Below, piece by piece: positions 62,155-64,000 of a DNA stretch of 64,000 nucleotides (positions are counted from its first letter, which is position 1; each line of letters opens with the position of its first letter). A program made the translations under genes and the position numbers. Under the pieces are notes generated by a model. It was not told where the DNA came from. It made no database searches and worked only from the letters and a program-made list of their open reading frames with translations. This DNA is from Candidatus Gastranaerophilales bacterium (lineage in GTDB: Bacteria; Cyanobacteriota; Vampirovibrionia; Gastranaerophilales; Gastranaerophilaceae). The stretch spans positions 87,490 through 151,489 of the forward strand of contig CALUTL010000002.1 of assembly GCA_944323655.1 (NCBI GenBank), in the 5' to 3' direction.

Positions 62155-63846
62155 ATGTCATTACCAAACGTAGCATATTTTTCAATGGAAATCGCGATGG
62201 ATCAGTCATTAAAGACATATTCAGGCGGTTTAGGATTTTTAGCTGGCTCTCACATGTTATCTGCCGGATATTTGCAAATGCCTATGGTCGGTGTAACAAT
62301 GTTATGGTCATACGGTTATTATGACCAGCGAATAGCACACGACGGTCAAGTAGAAGTTGCATATATCAGAAAATATTATGATTTCTTAAAAGATACGAAC
62401 GTTTCAACAGAAGTTGATATTTTTGGCGAAAAAGTAAAAGTAAAAGCATACTTAGTTGAGTCAGACTTGTTTGGTGCCTGCCCGGTATACCTTTTAACAA
62501 CAGATATTGAAGGTAACAGTGATTGGGCAAAAAGCATTTCACACAAACTTTACGACGGAAACGAAAAAATCAGAATAGCACAGGAAACAGTTCTTGGTGT
62601 AGCCGGAGTAAGAATACTTCAAGCAATCGGATACAAATTTGATGTAATCCATATGAACGAAGGTCACGCACTTCCTGCAGCATTTGAACTTTTAAGACAA
62701 TATAACGGAAATCTTGAAGAAGTTAAGAAGAAAACCGTATTTACTACACACACACCGGTAGCAGCAGGAAACGAAGTTCACTGGGTAGACACCCTGCTTG
62801 AAGGCGGCTTTTTTGCAGGTGCATCACGTGAAACAGCTGTACAATTAGGTGGAGAAAATTTCTCACTAACAGTTGCGGCATTAAGAATGTCAAGACTTGC
62901 AAACGCAGTTTCACAGCTTCACGGACTTGTAGCAAACAAAATGTGGGAATGGGTTGAAGGCAGATGCCCGATTAGAGCAATCACTAACGCCGTAAACCTC
63001 CACTACTGGCAGGATCCAAGAATTAAGAAAGCTAACACACCTGAAAAATTACTTGCTGTTAAACGTGAAATGAAAACAGAATTGTTTGAATACGTAGCAA
63101 ACGTAGCAGGCAAAAGATTCAATCCTGATGTATTAACGATTACTTGGGCAAGAAGATTTGCAGATTACAAGCGTGCTTGGCTTATCTTGATGGACAAAGA
63201 CAGAATCAACAAACTTCTTGACGAAAACAAAATTCAGATTATTTTTGCCGGCAAATTCCATCCGGATGATGTAATGGGTAAAGAAATGTTCAACAAGCTT
63301 CTTAACCGTTCACACACACTTAAAAACGTTGTTGTACTTCCGGGTTATGAACTTGAACTTTCAGGAATGCTAAAACGCGGTTCCGATATTTGGTTAAACA
63401 CACCACTAAGACCGTTTGAAGCATCAGGAACTTCAGGAATGTCAGCAAACGCAAACGGAGCACTTCACCTTTCAACATTTGACGGTTGGACAGTAGAAGG
63501 TACATTTGACGGAATCAACGGTTACACAATTGAATACCCTGAACTTGATGATGAAATGCCTTGGGAAGAACGTCATTGGAAAGATCATGAATGCATGATG
63601 AACAAGATTGAAAATGAAATTATTCCGACCTACTACGAAAACAAACAGGAATGGGCAAGATTGATGAGACAGGCAATCAGAACATCTGAAGCATACTTTA
63701 ACTCAGACAGAATGGTTATCGAATACTACAACAGATTGTATAAACCGATTGCGCATAATGATTCAACCTCAGGCGGAAAGAAAAAAGAAATGAATATTTC
63801 TGAAACTCCGACATTTGATGCTTGGACATTCTCAAATATCAAGTAG
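62155..63846 (+). CDS. glgP: Alpha-glucan phosphorylase-like protein (GT35, short form), PLP Lys replaced
   Basis: A 563-residue protein of the short GT35 group, whose members degrade glycogen or maltodextrin to glucose 1-phosphate. N-terminal VAYFSMEIAMDQSLKTYSGG, then GGLGFLAGSH, FDVIHMNEGHALPAAFE, TTHTPVAAGNEVHW, and WARRFADYKRAWL are typical. The C-terminal PLP-lysine motif, usually SGTSGMKAA, reads EASGTSGMSANANGALH, so the Lys that binds PLP is Ser430. The enzyme may have lost phosphorylase activity or use a different mechanism. AAAGGTGA precedes the ATG, and a strong terminator follows. Confidence 0.85.
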   Translation: MSLPNVAYFSMEIAMDQSLKTYSGGLGFLAGSHMLSAGYLQMPMVGVTMLWSYGYYDQRIAHDGQVEVAYIRKYYDFLKDTNVSTEVDIFGEKVKVKAYLVESDLFGACPVYLLTTDIEGNSDWAKSISHKLYDGNEKIRIAQETVLGVAGVRILQAIGYKFDVIHMNEGHALPAAFELLRQYNGNLEEVKKKTVFTTHTPVAAGNEVHWVDTLLEGGFFAGASRETAVQLGGENFSLTVAALRMSRLANAVSQLHGLVANKMWEWVEGRCPIRAITNAVNLHYWQDPRIKKANTPEKLLAVKREMKTELFEYVANVAGKRFNPDVLTITWARRFADYKRAWLILMDKDRINKLLDENKIQIIFAGKFHPDDVMGKEMFNKLLNRSHTLKNVVVLPGYELELSGMLKRGSDIWLNTPLRPFEASGTSGMSANANGALHLSTFDGWTVEGTFDGINGYTIEYPELDDEMPWEERHWKDHECMMNKIENEIIPTYYENKQEWARLMRQAIRTSEAYFNSDRMVIEYYNRLYKPIAHNDSTSGGKKKEMNISETPTFDAWTFSNIK

Positions 63847-63864
63847 ATTTGAGTAAAAAAATAA

Positions 63865-63896
63865 AAAAGAGCCGGTCAAAAGCCGGTTCTTTTTTT
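63865..63896 (+). terminator. Intrinsic terminator of the glucan phosphorylase gene
   Basis: AGAGCCGG / CCGGTTCT stem (one G-T pair) followed by seven or more T, about 20 nt after the stop. The remaining 100 nt to the right edge hold a possible promoter but no gene start that I can support. Confidence 0.9.
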
Positions 63897-64000
63897 GTGA
63901 TATAATTGAATTTCGGCGTTTTATGTAACGAAATATTACAAAAAACAGATAAAAAATTAAAGATTTTAAAGAGCAATGCCGTAACACATGACACAAGGAA

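Noticed and set aside
63988..64000. Possible gene start at the right edge
   Set aside because: An ATG followed by three codons is too little to judge, and no ribosome site is well placed.

Overview
The window is AT-rich bacterial chromosome and looks like a gut Melainabacteria/Vampirovibrionia (Gastranaerophilales-type) genome. This assignment is inference. It rests on cyanobacteria-like genes (a Ski2-type helicase with a long C-terminal region, RecG with a long N-terminal extension, a Tic20-like membrane protein, a CHASE2-adenylate cyclase, CsaB, a large SRP RNA with an Alu domain) found together with genes of anaerobes (superoxide reductase, ferritin, a hybrid-cluster-like protein, CoA-disulfide reductase). 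There is no photosynthesis gene, rRNA, CRISPR array, insertion sequence or prophage.

Layout. 1-9.8 kb: serS, a Ski2-like helicase, a secreted phosphodiester glycosidase with a folded leader, a Tic20-like/TPR pair, rsfS-rpiB, then two related signal-less proteins with a shared NNFGGG motif. 10-17 kb: cyclase-recG on the minus strand and eda-kdgK-csaB on the plus strand. 17-23.6 kb: an EF-hand protein, tRNA-Leu(TAA), a patatin, a 658-aa axial-protein-like gene with a flagellar-sigma-like promoter, and a PilZ/PLP-enzyme pair. 23.8-26.6 kb: rpsE-rpmD-rplO-secY, a detached part of the spc operon. 26.7-36.9 kb: phosphomannomutase, an orphan ABC permease, two FAD enzymes, a pseudopilin, an MnmC-like methyltransferase, thrB and ferredoxin. 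37-43.3 kb: a signal-less coiled-coil protein, an AI-2E transporter with a radical SAM enzyme, a histidine phosphatase, leuD, and rpsL-rpsG without fusA/tuf. 43.3-48.2 kb: HCP-like protein with glutaredoxin, wecB, an AMIN-like protein, a Gly/Cys-tailed small protein, and a GIY-YIG protein. 48.2-53.7 kb: a four-gene minus-strand cluster of an FlhA/SctV-cytoplasmic-domain protein, a sensor kinase, a NarL-type regulator and a secreted protein. 53.8-64 kb: ferritin-superoxide reductase, SRP RNA, a 20-residue-repeat protein, a ChbG-like/PLD pair, an ART-like protein, a VWA protein, a PLP lyase and a glucan phosphorylase.

The most interesting signal is the cluster at 48.2-53.7 kb. Its first gene carries the substrate-docking domain of the flagellar/type III export gate without the gate. 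Elsewhere in the window are several signal-less proteins built like flagellar axial proteins or rich in coiled coil. One has a TAAA-N16-GCCGATAC promoter, and others share a 17-bp upstream motif. A plausible but unproven reading is an export or sensing system derived from the flagellar apparatus.

A second pattern is that nine genes have a consensus -10 box exactly 6 or 9 nt before the start codon and no Shine-Dalgarno sequence, which suggests leaderless translation is common here.
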